A DNA stretch of 11,390 nucleotides from positions 1 to 11,390 of the forward strand of contig CAKZLA010000077.1 in NCBI GenBank assembly GCA_937124525.1, in the 5' to 3' direction. The stretch is from an uncultured Desulfobacterium sp. (GTDB taxonomy: Bacteria; Desulfobacterota; Desulfobacteria; Desulfobacterales; Desulfobacteraceae). The position numbers and the translations under genes were made by a program. This document shows, one piece after another, positions 1 to 6,708 of this stretch. Each line of letters begins with the position of its first letter. The first letter of the stretch is position 1. The notes under the pieces are model-generated. The model was given only the letters and a program-made list of their open reading frames with translations. It made no database searches and was not told the DNA's origin.

Positions 1-183
1 CCAGATAAATTTCAAGGTGTAGGGCAGCCCCACCAGGGAAAAGGTACCAATGACGGTTAAATCAACCCCAGCTTTTTTCATCCAGGCCTGGAGCACAGAG
101 ATGGTTAAAAGCAGGGGGACCCCACAGGAAAACCCCATGACCAGGGCCACCACCATTTTTCTGCTGATAATCTGCTGTATCAT
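1..183 (-). CDS. ampG: AmpG-like muropeptide MFS permease, N-terminal fragment
   Basis: The 61 visible codons encode the start of an inner-membrane permease and run off the left edge of the window. A first hydrophobic helix (about residues 10-31) is followed by LQAWMKKAGVDLTVIG and then FSLVGLPYTLKFIW. This matches the AmpG N-terminus, where GF-SG-P---T---LQAWM is followed by -D---IG-FSLVG--Y--KF-W. AmpG imports anhydro-muropeptides from the periplasm for peptidoglycan recycling. The chosen ATG at 181-183 has a GGAAG ribosome site 4 nt upstream and gives the usual short cytoplasmic lead-in. An in-frame ATG at 217-219 would add 12 residues and has a stronger AAAGGAG, but at an 11-nt spacing. 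Only the first sixth of the protein is seen, so a related acetyl-CoA/AmpG-type carrier cannot be excluded. Confidence 0.78.
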   Translation of the reverse strand, partial: MIQQIISRKMVVALVMGFSCGVPLLLTISVLQAWMKKAGVDLTVIGTFSLVGLPYTLKFIW

Positions 184-294
184 GGAACTTCCGTAATTTT
201 GGCATTCATCTGGTACCATTTTTTTTCAGGCTCCTTTGGATTTCGTCAGACATAAGCTCTCAGTATCTTTTGATCTGAACCCTATACAATAGTC

Positions 295-303
295 ATTATA
301 CCA
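295..303 (-). promoter_or_regulatory. Extended -10 promoter for the ampG-like gene
   Basis: Read on the minus strand this is TGGTATAAT, a perfect -10 hexamer with the TGn extension. No good -35 lies at 16-18 bp, as expected for extended -10 promoters. Transcription would start near 288, giving a leader of about 100 nt before the start at 183. An AT-rich inverted repeat (322-357) lies just upstream. Confidence 0.5.
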
Positions 304-321
304 TTTTAGGCTAAGCATTTG

Positions 322-357
322 ATTTTATTGAATTTTAAAAAAATTTCTCAATAAAAT
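322..357. repeat. AT-rich inverted repeat upstream of the ampG promoter
   Basis: ATTTTATTGA (322-331) and its exact complement TCAATAAAAT (348-357) flank a 16-nt A/T spacer. It lies about 20 bp upstream of the extended -10 promoter, so it could be an operator or UP-like element. It could also be a weak AT-only terminator for the radical SAM cluster ending at 476. The rest of 184-475 holds a perfect palindrome ATGAAATTTCAT (460-471) and a direct repeat AAGAGATT (420-427 and 452-459), but no gene. Confidence 0.35.
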
Positions 358-475
358 AAATAGGTTATGGAAAGTCGATATAATGTCTAATCATTTAAAA
401 TTATCGGATATAAAGGCTTTAAGAGATTGTTTGTCCGGGCAGAATAATTTCAAGAGATTATGAAATTTCATCACT

Positions 476-2154
476 CTAAATTTTAGATTTACAGGCATCA
501 ATATAAGGCTGAATATCCCCATGGGTCTGAAATTTTTCAAGAAAGGCAAGTGCATCACTGAAGCGTCCAAGATTCATGAGACTCACAGCCATGCAGATGT
601 TCAAGGATTTATCATTACCAAAGTGAATCAATGCTTTTTCCATCAATGCAACGGCCCTGTCAAAGTGCCGCTGTTTTTGATGGAGCATACCAAGCCCCAG
701 ATATGCCCTGGCATCCGGTGCATAGGAAAGGGCACGATCATAGAGCAGGGCCGCTGTCTTTAATGGTTTTTTTACCCGGGGATGATTGCTGTAATCCCCA
801 TGGCTGAAGGTCATGGCCAATCTGGAAAGAAAATCGGCATGAAAGGGGTAAAGTTCCCTGTTGTCAACCAATTTGGTATCAAGGGCATATTCCTGAATCC
901 TGGAAAAAAATGTATTGCGAATTTTTTTGCCAAAATTAGTCACCTGCTCAGGATTAAGATTCGGGTCCAGCTGGAACCAGGGGATATCCTCAATTTTCTG
1001 ATGCCAGACATCGGCGGAAATTTTTTTTCGGAACAGAAGATCATTATATAACTGGGTGCCGGGGAAAAGGACCAGAATATAGGAAATCAGACTCAAGGGT
1101 TTTATTTTTTCAATAAGATCAATGGTCTCCTGGATGGTCCCGGAGGTTTCCCCGGGTGAGCCATATATAATATAGGCCCGGGGCAAAATACCAAAGGCCC
1201 TCGTCATTTCAAATGCATTTACAATACGATGTGTTTAAAGGATTTCCCAAGGGTTTTTCGAATGGTTTCAGATCCGCTCTCCACTCCGAAACTGATTTGA
1301 ATACACCCGGCCCTTCGCATGTAAAAAAGGATCTCTTCATCCAAAAAATCCACCCGGGAGATGGCCACCCAGGTGCATGCCAAATTGCGTTGAATAAGTT
1401 TACGACATACAGCAAGCACCCGGGCCTTATCCATGGTAAAGGTATCATCTGAGATAAAAAAATGGGTGATTCCCCGCTGGACGAGCAATGCCATCTCATC
1501 CACAAACCAGGTGGCGGAATGAAATCTCACACCGGATTTGCCCCAAAATTGAGGGGAACCGCAGAAACGACACCTGCCAGGGCAGCCCCGGGAAAGGCTG
1601 ATATGCTGATAATCAAAATAGGTGGCTGGATGGACAAGACAATCCAGATCCCCAAGAAGGGTGGGCTCCCCAGTGTCCATAAGAGTTTGATCATGGCGGA
1701 AAACAATCCCCTTGATGTGATGGGGAAAGCCCGGAGTATTGGATATCATGTGATCCACCAACTGGCTGAAACTGCCCTCACCCTCCCCCTTTACAATATA
1801 GTCCAACGCCGGGCACACCGAAAACAGATGAGAGACAAGAAAGGTGGCACCCGGGCCACCAAACACCACCGTGACATCGGGATTTATCGTCTTTGCCAGG
1901 GTCGCCCCGTCCATGGCGCAGTGCCTGCTGGCATTGAGCAGAGAAAAGCCCACAATATCGGGGTGATGCTGTTTTAAAAGATGTTCCAGGTGGGACAAAG
2001 GCGCCGACACAGCGGCAAGATTTACCAGGGTAACGTCAATCCCTTTGTCCTTTAAAAGTGCCCCCAGATAGTAAAGTCCCATGGGAACTGCCTGGGCATC
2101 GGCATCGGTGATACGATGGTCCAGGCAAACGGGATTGACCAGAAAAATATGCAA
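476..2154 (-). pseudogene. B12-binding-type radical SAM protein with TPR tail, frameshifted
   Basis: Two adjacent minus-strand frames (2154-1219 and 1207-476) are the two halves of one radical SAM protein of about 560 residues. The first half carries a B12-binding-like Rossmann domain (about 1-140, with HHPDIVGFSLL and VVFGGPGAT) and the 4Fe-4S motif CPGRCRFC at 191-198 (CX3CX2C). It continues through VAISRVDFLDEEI to QISFGVESGSETIRKTLGKSFKHI. The second half resumes as IVNAFEMTRAFGILPRAYI and ends in about 100 residues of TPR-like helices. The cobalamin-type DxHxxG motif is not seen, so B12 use is uncertain. Joining the halves needs one extra base near 1227 (GT read where GAT is expected). 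The start is TTG at 2152-2154, with AGGA 10 nt upstream and 15 nt after the nitroreductase stop. The substrate cannot be told. The frameshift may be a true inactivation or a sequencing error. Confidence 0.85.
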
Positions 2155-2169
2155 TGGTTTTTATTCCTT

Positions 2170-2757
2170 TTAGTGGGCTGCCACAATGATCTCTTCAAGA
2201 TTTCGTTTGGGCACATGGTGCACAGATTCCCCGTCCCGCCAATACTTTATATTACCATCCTCACCCACCTGTTCCAGAACCACCTTTTCCACGGGTTTTC
2301 CCAGGGCAATCACCAGCAGTACCTCATGGTGGGGGGAGATAGATAAGTATTGTCGAAGTTTTTTATGATTAATGGCCGCAAAAATACACCCTCCCAATCT
2401 TTGTTCCCTGGCTCCCAGCAGTATGGTCTGGGCTGCAATGCCATGGTCACACCGAAAATTTTCAGTGATGGTTTTATCGCCCATGATCACAATATAGGCC
2501 GTGGGCCGTTCCCCGGGTTCCGGGCCTTTCCATTTGGGAAGATAGGCGGCCCAGGCCAGACAGGAGAAAATCTCCTGATTTTTTTCTTCATCCGTGGAAA
2601 GAATGTATTTCAACGGTTGGAGATTCCCTGCCGAGGCTGTATTTCTTGCCAGATTAACAAGGGCCTTTACTGTATCGGTTCCCACCTTCATGGATTCATC
2701 AAAACGCCTGTAGCTTCGATTTCCCATGACCAGTTCATGCATTAATGTTTTTTCCAT
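2170..2757 (-). CDS. Nitroreductase-family FMN flavoprotein
   Basis: This 195-residue protein has the size and motifs of the NAD(P)H-dependent nitroreductase/FMN reductase fold, which is cytoplasmic and usually dimeric. The phosphate-binding arginine stretch NRSYRRF is at 13-19 and SAGNLQP at 42-48. The helix GIAAQTILLGAREQRLGGC is at 106-124 and ALGKP at 151-155. The middle segment WKGPEPGERPTAYIVI is typical of a subfamily found in anaerobes. The physiological substrate is unknown; quinones, nitro compounds or a metabolite are all possible. The ATG at 2755-2757 lies 18 nt after the rdgB stop, and the gene ends 15 nt before the radical SAM start, so the three appear to form one transcript. 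Confidence 0.88.
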   Translation of the reverse strand: MEKTLMHELVMGNRSYRRFDESMKVGTDTVKALVNLARNTASAGNLQPLKYILSTDEEKNQEIFSCLAWAAYLPKWKGPEPGERPTAYIVIMGDKTITENFRCDHGIAAQTILLGAREQRLGGCIFAAINHKKLRQYLSISPHHEVLLVIALGKPVEKVVLEQVGEDGNIKYWRDGESVHHVPKRNLEEIIVAAH

Positions 2758-2775
2758 TTTTCCAACCTGTATTTT

Positions 2776-3414
2776 TTAAGATTTGCAGGTAAATGTCTCC
2801 ATGCGGGGCATGTTGATATCCAGCCAATCCAATATTTTATCAAATTCCTGGGTCACCTCCTGCAAGGCCTTTCCCCGGTGACTCACCCGGCTTTTTTCCA
2901 CCATGGGCACTTGGGCAAAGCTTTTTCCAAATTCTGGAAAAAAGAAAAGCGGATCATATCCAAAACCATTTTCCCCCTGGGGAGACTCAAGGAGTTCTCC
3001 TTCGCATCTACCTTCATAGGTCAGGGCAGCCCCCGTTGGAATGGCAATGGAAATAACACATTCAAAGGCAGCACTTCTATCTTCTTTCCCCTTCATTTCC
3101 CGGAGAAGTTTTTCGCAATTTTCAGCATCGGTGGCCGTCTCTCCTGCATACCGGGCAGATCGCACCCCGGGTTGCCCCCCAAGGGCCGTCACCACCAGCC
3201 CGGAATCATCGGACATGGCCGGGTAGCCCAATACCCTGGCAGCAAAGGCCGCTTTTTTATAGGCATTATCATCAAAGGTCTCTCCGTCTTCTTCCACCTC
3301 TGGAATGGGACCAAAATCATCCAAATTTTTAATTTCAATGGGAAAAGACTTTAACAATTCCCGAATTTCCCTGGTTTTACCTTTATTTCTTGTTGCAAGT
3401 ACAATAATATTCAT
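2776..3414 (-). CDS. rdgB: XTP/dITP pyrophosphatase (RdgB/HAM1)
   Basis: The enzyme hydrolyses non-canonical purine triphosphates (XTP, dITP, ITP) to monophosphates plus pyrophosphate, keeping deaminated bases out of DNA and RNA. At 212 residues it is slightly longer than the E. coli protein (197). Family motifs are complete: TRNKGK (8-13), the catalytic SDDSGL (68-73), PGVRSARYAG, ENGFGYDPLFF and SHRGKAL near the C-terminus. The start is the ATG at 3412-3414, preceded at 6 nt by GAGGT. A TTG one codon upstream would only add one residue and is less likely. It is the first gene of the rdgB-nitroreductase-radical SAM cluster. Its upstream region holds two palindromes and a MITE-like insertion whose near end is 46 bp away. 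Confidence 0.96.
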   Translation of the reverse strand: MNIIVLATRNKGKTREIRELLKSFPIEIKNLDDFGPIPEVEEDGETFDDNAYKKAAFAARVLGYPAMSDDSGLVVTALGGQPGVRSARYAGETATDAENCEKLLREMKGKEDRSAAFECVISIAIPTGAALTYEGRCEGELLESPQGENGFGYDPLFFFPEFGKSFAQVPMVEKSRVSHRGKALQEVTQEFDKILDWLDINMPRMETFTCKS

Positions 3415-3425
3415 CAAATAACCTC

Positions 3426-3459
3426 ATTATTTTAAATAATATAATTTCCAATATATTGG
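3426..3459. promoter_or_regulatory. Two adjacent palindromes in front of rdgB
   Basis: ATTATTTTAAATAAT (3426-3440) is a 7+1+7 perfect inverted repeat, immediately upstream of the rdgB ribosome site. CCAATATATTGG (3448-3459) is a 12-bp perfect palindrome. They may be operators for the rdgB cluster. The second overlaps the left target duplication of the neighbouring MITE-like element, so it may simply be the pre-existing target. I see no convincing -35/-10 pair for rdgB here. Confidence 0.35.
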
Positions 3460-3565
3460 GGCATCTTTCGTTCACTGGTTGACACTGCCTCAAAGCCTTC
3501 CCTTAGATTCTGGAAATTTTCCCAAAAAACCGTCAATTACTTTTATAGGCAATACGAATAATGCC
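3460..3565. mobile_element. MITE-like element, copy A, with 8-bp target duplication
   Basis: This 106-bp non-coding element aligns almost without gaps to copy B (4690-4796). They share a 10/10 core GGTTGACACT and then CTCAAAG, TTCCCTTA and CTTTT blocks, roughly 70-75% identity overall by eye. Its ends are imperfect inverted repeats: GGCATCTTTCGT on the left against GGCATTATTCGT on the complement of the right (10/12). It is flanked by perfect 8-bp direct repeats TATATTGG at 3452-3459 and 3566-3573, as expected of a target-site duplication. No transposase is encoded. It lies between rdgB (minus) and the OmpA-lipoprotein leader (plus). Confidence 0.72.
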
Positions 3566-3573
3566 TATATTGG

Positions 3574-3815
3574 CACCCTTGACATCCAGACTTAGTACAA
3601 AATTATCCCGGGGAAAGTCCACTCATCTACTGGATTAAAAGGAGCACCCAATTCGAACATCCAAAAAATATACGCCACGGTTGGCCATTTGTAAAGTTCT
3701 GGTTCATGTTGAATTTCAAAGAAGCAAGCCCGCCAATTCGCAATGCCACCTGACACTTAAAGTTGCATTGATGGTTTTAAGTTTTAAATCATATGACTAT
3801 CCGAGCCAATAAAGC
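3574..3815. other. Intergenic stretch without a recognised gene
   Basis: Nothing convincing is encoded here. A TTGACA at 3579-3584 has no matching -10 at 16-18 bp. A 56-codon open stretch on the plus strand (3583-3753) has no start codon or ribosome site near its beginning and no recognised similarity. It could be a decayed gene remnant or chance. Confidence 0.4.
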
Positions 3816-3829
3816 TTGCAACTTTCAGG
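3749..3829. repeat. Inverted repeat overlapping the -35 of the lipoprotein promoter
   Basis: AAAGTTGCA (3759-3767) is the exact complement of TGCAACTTT (3817-3825). The pairing extends by CCTG/CAGG (3749-3752 and 3826-3829) after a bulge on the left arm. The right arm covers the -35 hexamer of the promoter at 3816-3844, so it is a candidate operator or looping site. Confidence 0.4.
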
Positions 3830-3844
3830 TTTCATATTTATAAT
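3816..3844 (+). promoter_or_regulatory. Sigma70-type promoter for the OmpA-family lipoprotein gene
   Basis: TTGCAA (3816-3821), a 17-bp spacer and a perfect TATAAT (3839-3844). Transcription would start near 3851, leaving a leader of about 180 nt before the ATG at 4031, long enough for the hairpins described at 3849-3947. Confidence 0.65.
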
Positions 3845-3848
3845 ATCT

Positions 3849-3947
3849 GCCGTAAAACCCATGCCTTTAAGCTTGGAATATAAGGCCGAAACTATTCAAG
3901 CCCAGCCCTTTAGGGTTGGGTTATGACTTTTTGATAAAATTCACGGC
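3849..3947 (+). promoter_or_regulatory. Structured 5' leader with tandem hairpins
   Basis: Hairpin 1 pairs GCTTGGAATA (3871-3880) with TATTCAAGC (3893-3901), with one bulged base. Directly after it, hairpin 2 pairs CCCAGCCC (3901-3908) with GGGTTGGG (3913-3920) around a TTTA loop, followed by TTATGACTTTTT. Competing pairings exist: GCCTT (3863-3867) with AAGGC (3882-3886), and AACCCA (3856-3861) with TGGGTT (3917-3922). An outer GCCGT/ACGGC pair (3849-3853 and 3943-3947) could close the whole unit. This resembles an attenuator, riboswitch-like leader or mRNA-stability element. I do not recognise it as a named riboswitch class. Confidence 0.4.
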
Positions 3948-4030
3948 AACGATTAGATTTGTCAACAACCTCTGAGCTAAAGACCCAGGGGATTTCTTGC
4001 CGGTTTTTTATAAAAATTAAGGAGTGTATC

Positions 4031-4669
4031 ATGAAAAAAATGCGATTAACTGTTTTGATCATTCTTTCTCTTTTCATCGTATCCTGTGCGGGGACCACAA
4101 ACCAGTCAAGTAAAACCAAAGAAGGGGTTCTTGTGGGGGCTGGTGTTGGGGCCATCCTGGGCCAGGTCATTGGGGGAGACACCGAAGGGACGTTGATCGG
4201 TGCAGGCATTGGAGCTGCACTGGGTGGTGTTGCCGGAAATCAGATTGGAGCCTACATGGACCGCCAGGAGGCTGATTTGAGAAACGTGATGGCCGCGTCG
4301 GAATCGGCCAGTGTGACAAGATCCCAAAATGTTCTGACGGCAACCTTTAAATCCAACATGTTTTTTGACACCAACTCATCCATACTAAAGTCCGGGGCTT
4401 ACTCAGAGCTTGATCGGGTGGCCAAAGTACTCAGGGACTATCCCCAGACCAGAATCCGTGTGGAAGGGCACACCGACAGCAAGGGGGCTGCAGCATACAA
4501 CATGACACTCTCCGAGAAAAGAGCCCAGGCCGTTGCCGATGCCCTGGTCCAGCGCAATGTTGATCCCTCACGGATGCAGATCATGGGGTTTGGGGAATCT
4601 CAACCCGTCTCATCCAGTGATGCTGATAACAGAAGAGTCAACATCGTTATCATCCCCGTGGAAGCCTAA
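4031..4669 (+). CDS. OmpA-family outer-membrane lipoprotein (YiaD-like)
   Basis: The product of 212 residues begins with a lipoprotein signal peptide ending in the lipobox IVSC, so Cys19 would be lipidated. A glycine-zipper segment (about 33-73, repeated GxGxGAxLG patterns) follows and could insert in or lie against the membrane. The OmpA C-terminal peptidoglycan-binding domain spans about 103-209, with GHTDSKG, LSEKRAQAV, GFGES and NRRV. Asp149 and Arg164 match the pair that binds diaminopimelate in OmpA proteins. It probably anchors the outer membrane to the cell wall. The start is the ATG at 4031, with AAGGAG at 4019-4024 (6-nt spacing). The frame is open further upstream to 3959, but that would bury the signal peptide. 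It is monocistronic, with a strong promoter and structured leader. Confidence 0.93.
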   Translation: MKKMRLTVLIILSLFIVSCAGTTNQSSKTKEGVLVGAGVGAILGQVIGGDTEGTLIGAGIGAALGGVAGNQIGAYMDRQEADLRNVMAASESASVTRSQNVLTATFKSNMFFDTNSSILKSGAYSELDRVAKVLRDYPQTRIRVEGHTDSKGAAAYNMTLSEKRAQAVADALVQRNVDPSRMQIMGFGESQPVSSSDADNRRVNIVIIPVEA

Positions 4670-4689
4670 ACAATTTCTATCCGGCAATT

Positions 4690-4796
4690 GTCATTCTTCA
4701 TTCATTGGTTGACACTTTCTCAAAGAATTCCCTTATTTTATATGAATATTCTCAAAAAAATGCCAGCTACTTTTGGGACAATATGAAGGAGATGCC
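4690..4796. mobile_element. MITE-like element, copy B, with 8-bp target duplication
   Basis: Second copy, 107 bp, same orientation as copy A, aligning over its whole length with one 1-base gap near the right end. It is flanked by GGCAATTG at 4683-4690 and 4798-4805, or CGGCAATT/TGGCAATT if the element is taken to begin at G4690. The terminal inverted repeats (GTCATT-CTTCAT against GGCATCTCCTTCAT) are imperfect. It fills almost the whole gap between the convergent lipoprotein and decarboxylase genes. Because the target GGCAATTGCC is itself palindromic, the flanks alone are weaker evidence here than in copy A. Confidence 0.68.
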
Positions 4797-4801
4797 TGGC
4801 A
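4754..4801 (-). terminator. Possible terminator of the decarboxylase gene, made from MITE copy B
   Basis: On the minus strand TGCCAG (4801-4796) can pair with CTGGCA (4766-4761), directly followed by seven T (4760-4754). The 29-nt loop is long and the stem only 6 bp, so it would be weak. It is the only U-tract hairpin downstream of the decarboxylase stop, and most of it lies inside the mobile element. Confidence 0.3.
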
Positions 4802-4807
4802 ATTGCC

Positions 4808-6445
4808 TTAAAACAGGTCAGGAGATTGCAAAATTCTTTTTGCAATCTCCTCCTGCTCATTCAGCACTTCATTGAGAATATCCATGTCCGTCATGGGATT
4901 CATGATCACCGCCCGCAGCACTACCTGCCCTTCCATATCCCCGGGTCCCCGCCGGATGCGGGTCCTTGACACAAAACTCTTGCCAGCTTCCCGCTGTTCC
5001 CGCTGAACCCTGATGTTGAGCTGATCCACCTCATCCTCCAATTTTTTTCTCTCCATGGGGGAGGCCAAGATCATCCGCTCCCTGATCTTGGGGAGCAAAA
5101 TCCTGTAAGTTAAAATGTTAAGCTCCGGTTCTGTCACCATTTCAAACATCTCCCGGGCATGAATGGCTTGGCTGAAGCATTGGGCCGTTTCAATACCATG
5201 GTCCACCATCAATCCGTACCCACCGGTTCCCATGATTTTCAGGGAACTATCCAAGATCAGAGAATTGGCCTCCCTGGAGCCTTCCAGTGTTTTAATACCA
5301 AGATCCACACTGCCCTCTCTGTTCACGTAGTTGGCATGGTAGGCAATGGCATCCATGGCCAGGGGATCCCTGAAATAGACCATGCCACAGGTCATGGGCA
5401 TAAAAAACTGCTTATGTCCATCAATGGTCACAGAGTCCCCCCGTTCAATGCCCTTTAATTTGTGGGCATATCGTTCGGACAGCATCACCGGCCCCCCCCA
5501 GGCGGCATCCACATGGAAATGGAGTCCATGATTTTCACACACATCAGCAATATCATCCAGGGGATCCACAATCCCTGTTTCCGTGGCACCGGCGATGCCC
5601 ACCACTGCCAGAATACCGGTTCTGCCGTTTTTTTTAAGCTCAATAACCTTTTGGTTCAGCTTTAATACATCCAGACGATGGTGGGCATCCACATCAACAG
5701 GAATGACATTCCCATGCCCGATGCCAAGAATTCCCCCCGCCTTTTTCAGGGAAAAATGTCCCCGGGGGGAGGCCAAAATTACGGCCCTGTCCAGGGAATA
5801 GGCGTTGAGTGCCCCTGCAATCCCCTGGGATTCCACGCCTTCAAATCCGTCAAAGGGTTTAAGCAACAGGTTCCGTGCCACCCACAAGGCTGTAAGATTT
5901 GCCGTTGTTCCACCGGTTGTAAAAGACCCCAATGTGGTATCGGTGCTCTGGACATGGGTCTGGTAAAATGCTTCGCTGTTTTTATAAATTAAGCGGTGAA
6001 TCTTTGCCAGAACCTGTTTTTCCAGCACAGACAATACTTTGGAGGTTTCAAGCTTGATCACATTCTGGTTTAAGGCCGCCACAATAGCCTTTAAATGAAC
6101 CATAAAAAAGGGAATGGCCGCTGTCATGTGACCCACAAAATAGGGAGATGCCACATTAACGGCCCGGGGGGCAATACCCTTGATAATATCTGAAATCACA
6201 TCTGCCAATTTTTTTTCAGGATGGGGGCTGATCAGGGTCTCTTTGTAAAGATCCGTCAATGCTTTAAGGCTGATGGCCTCGGTGACACCCACATTTTTGT
6301 TTAGAAAATCATGGAGCCCAAAAAGAATCTGCTCCATATATTTAATCAGGGTCTGGCGGGAAGCATCATCCTCGGGCCTTATAAATATCCGCTGTAGTGA
6401 CTCCCAGTCGGCCACCAGGTCTTTCTTTATATGTTGTTTTTCCAT
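4808..6445 (-). CDS. panP: PLP-dependent aspartate/glutamate decarboxylase (PanP-like)
   Basis: This 545-residue protein is a group II pyridoxal-phosphate decarboxylase. It matches the pattern of the PanP-type aspartate 1-decarboxylases of Vibrio and Shewanella: TTGGTTANLTALWVARN (176-192), RGHFSLKKAGGILGIG (228-243), GATETGIVDPLDDIADV (286-302) and HVDAAWGG (311-318). TIDGHKQF (340-347) has Lys345 as the Schiff-base lysine and Asp313 pairing with the PLP nitrogen. TLEGSREAN and EPELNILTYR follow. PanP makes beta-alanine for pantothenate and CoA when PanD is absent; glutamate or another amino acid as substrate is also possible. The ATG at 6443-6445 has only a weak ribosome site. It is transcribed alone, divergent from tag and convergent with the OmpA-type lipoprotein. 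Confidence 0.85.
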   Translation of the reverse strand: MEKQHIKKDLVADWESLQRIFIRPEDDASRQTLIKYMEQILFGLHDFLNKNVGVTEAISLKALTDLYKETLISPHPEKKLADVISDIIKGIAPRAVNVASPYFVGHMTAAIPFFMVHLKAIVAALNQNVIKLETSKVLSVLEKQVLAKIHRLIYKNSEAFYQTHVQSTDTTLGSFTTGGTTANLTALWVARNLLLKPFDGFEGVESQGIAGALNAYSLDRAVILASPRGHFSLKKAGGILGIGHGNVIPVDVDAHHRLDVLKLNQKVIELKKNGRTGILAVVGIAGATETGIVDPLDDIADVCENHGLHFHVDAAWGGPVMLSERYAHKLKGIERGDSVTIDGHKQFFMPMTCGMVYFRDPLAMDAIAYHANYVNREGSVDLGIKTLEGSREANSLILDSSLKIMGTGGYGLMVDHGIETAQCFSQAIHAREMFEMVTEPELNILTYRILLPKIRERMILASPMERKKLEDEVDQLNIRVQREQREAGKSFVSRTRIRRGPGDMEGQVVLRAVIMNPMTDMDILNEVLNEQEEIAKRILQSPDLF

Positions 6446-6494
6446 ACTTTTTTCACGCTCAAATCAAAAATTAAAAACCAATGTCAGTATTTAA

Positions 6495-6516
6495 CTTTCC
6501 AGTTAATAATGGAAAG
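6495..6516. repeat. Inverted repeat upstream of the decarboxylase
   Basis: CTTTCCA (6495-6501) and TGGAAAG (6510-6516) flank an 8-nt spacer, 50 bp upstream of the decarboxylase start. It may be an operator in the divergent region 6446-6708. I could not find a convincing minus-strand promoter around it. Confidence 0.3.
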
Positions 6517-6571
6517 CTCCCCGTAAAGAAATCCATACAGACCATTTTTTAGAATAAAACTCAACTTATTA

Positions 6572-6600
6572 TTGACTCCAGGGTCATAAGTTCCCATAAT
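6572..6600 (+). promoter_or_regulatory. Sigma70-type promoter for tag
   Basis: TTGACT (6572-6577), a 17-bp spacer and CATAAT (6595-6600), five of six consensus bases in each hexamer. The start would be near 6607, giving a leader of about 100 nt. An inverted repeat AACTTAT/ATAAGTT (6563-6569 and 6586-6592) brackets the -35 and could be an operator. Confidence 0.6.
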
Positions 6601-6708
6601 TCACTATGATTCCCACTGCTGACGATGTCACGATTAAGCATTAAAATCAAATCATTTCAGTCACTTCATCAATATGATGGTAACGATACCCATTCAAAGG
6701 AGATTTTC

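Noticed and set aside
379..384. TATAAT on the plus strand as a promoter
   Set aside because: No -35 or TGn extension, and no plus-strand gene follows.
1462..1977. Plus-strand 171-codon open frame
   Set aside because: Antisense to the radical SAM core, whose CX3CX2C and family motifs are clear; no family resemblance on the plus strand.
2878..3354. Plus-strand 158-codon open frame
   Set aside because: Lies wholly within rdgB on the opposite strand and has no recognisable domain.
3579..3584. TTGACA as a promoter -35 upstream of the OmpA-type lipoprotein
   Set aside because: No acceptable -10 at 16-18 bp; the promoter at 3816-3844 is far better.
3583..3753. A 56-codon open stretch that could be a decayed gene
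   Set aside because: No start codon or ribosome site near the beginning, no recognised similarity, and such a length is not rare by chance.
3749..3767. CTGACACTTAAAG as a remnant of the MITE core (GTTGACACT...CAAAG)
   Set aside because: Similarity is limited to a few short words, with no terminal repeats or target duplication.
3910..4209. Minus-strand 99-codon open frame over the lipoprotein start
   Set aside because: It is the shadow of the glycine-zipper and signal-peptide coding sequence and covers the leader hairpins; no ribosome site.
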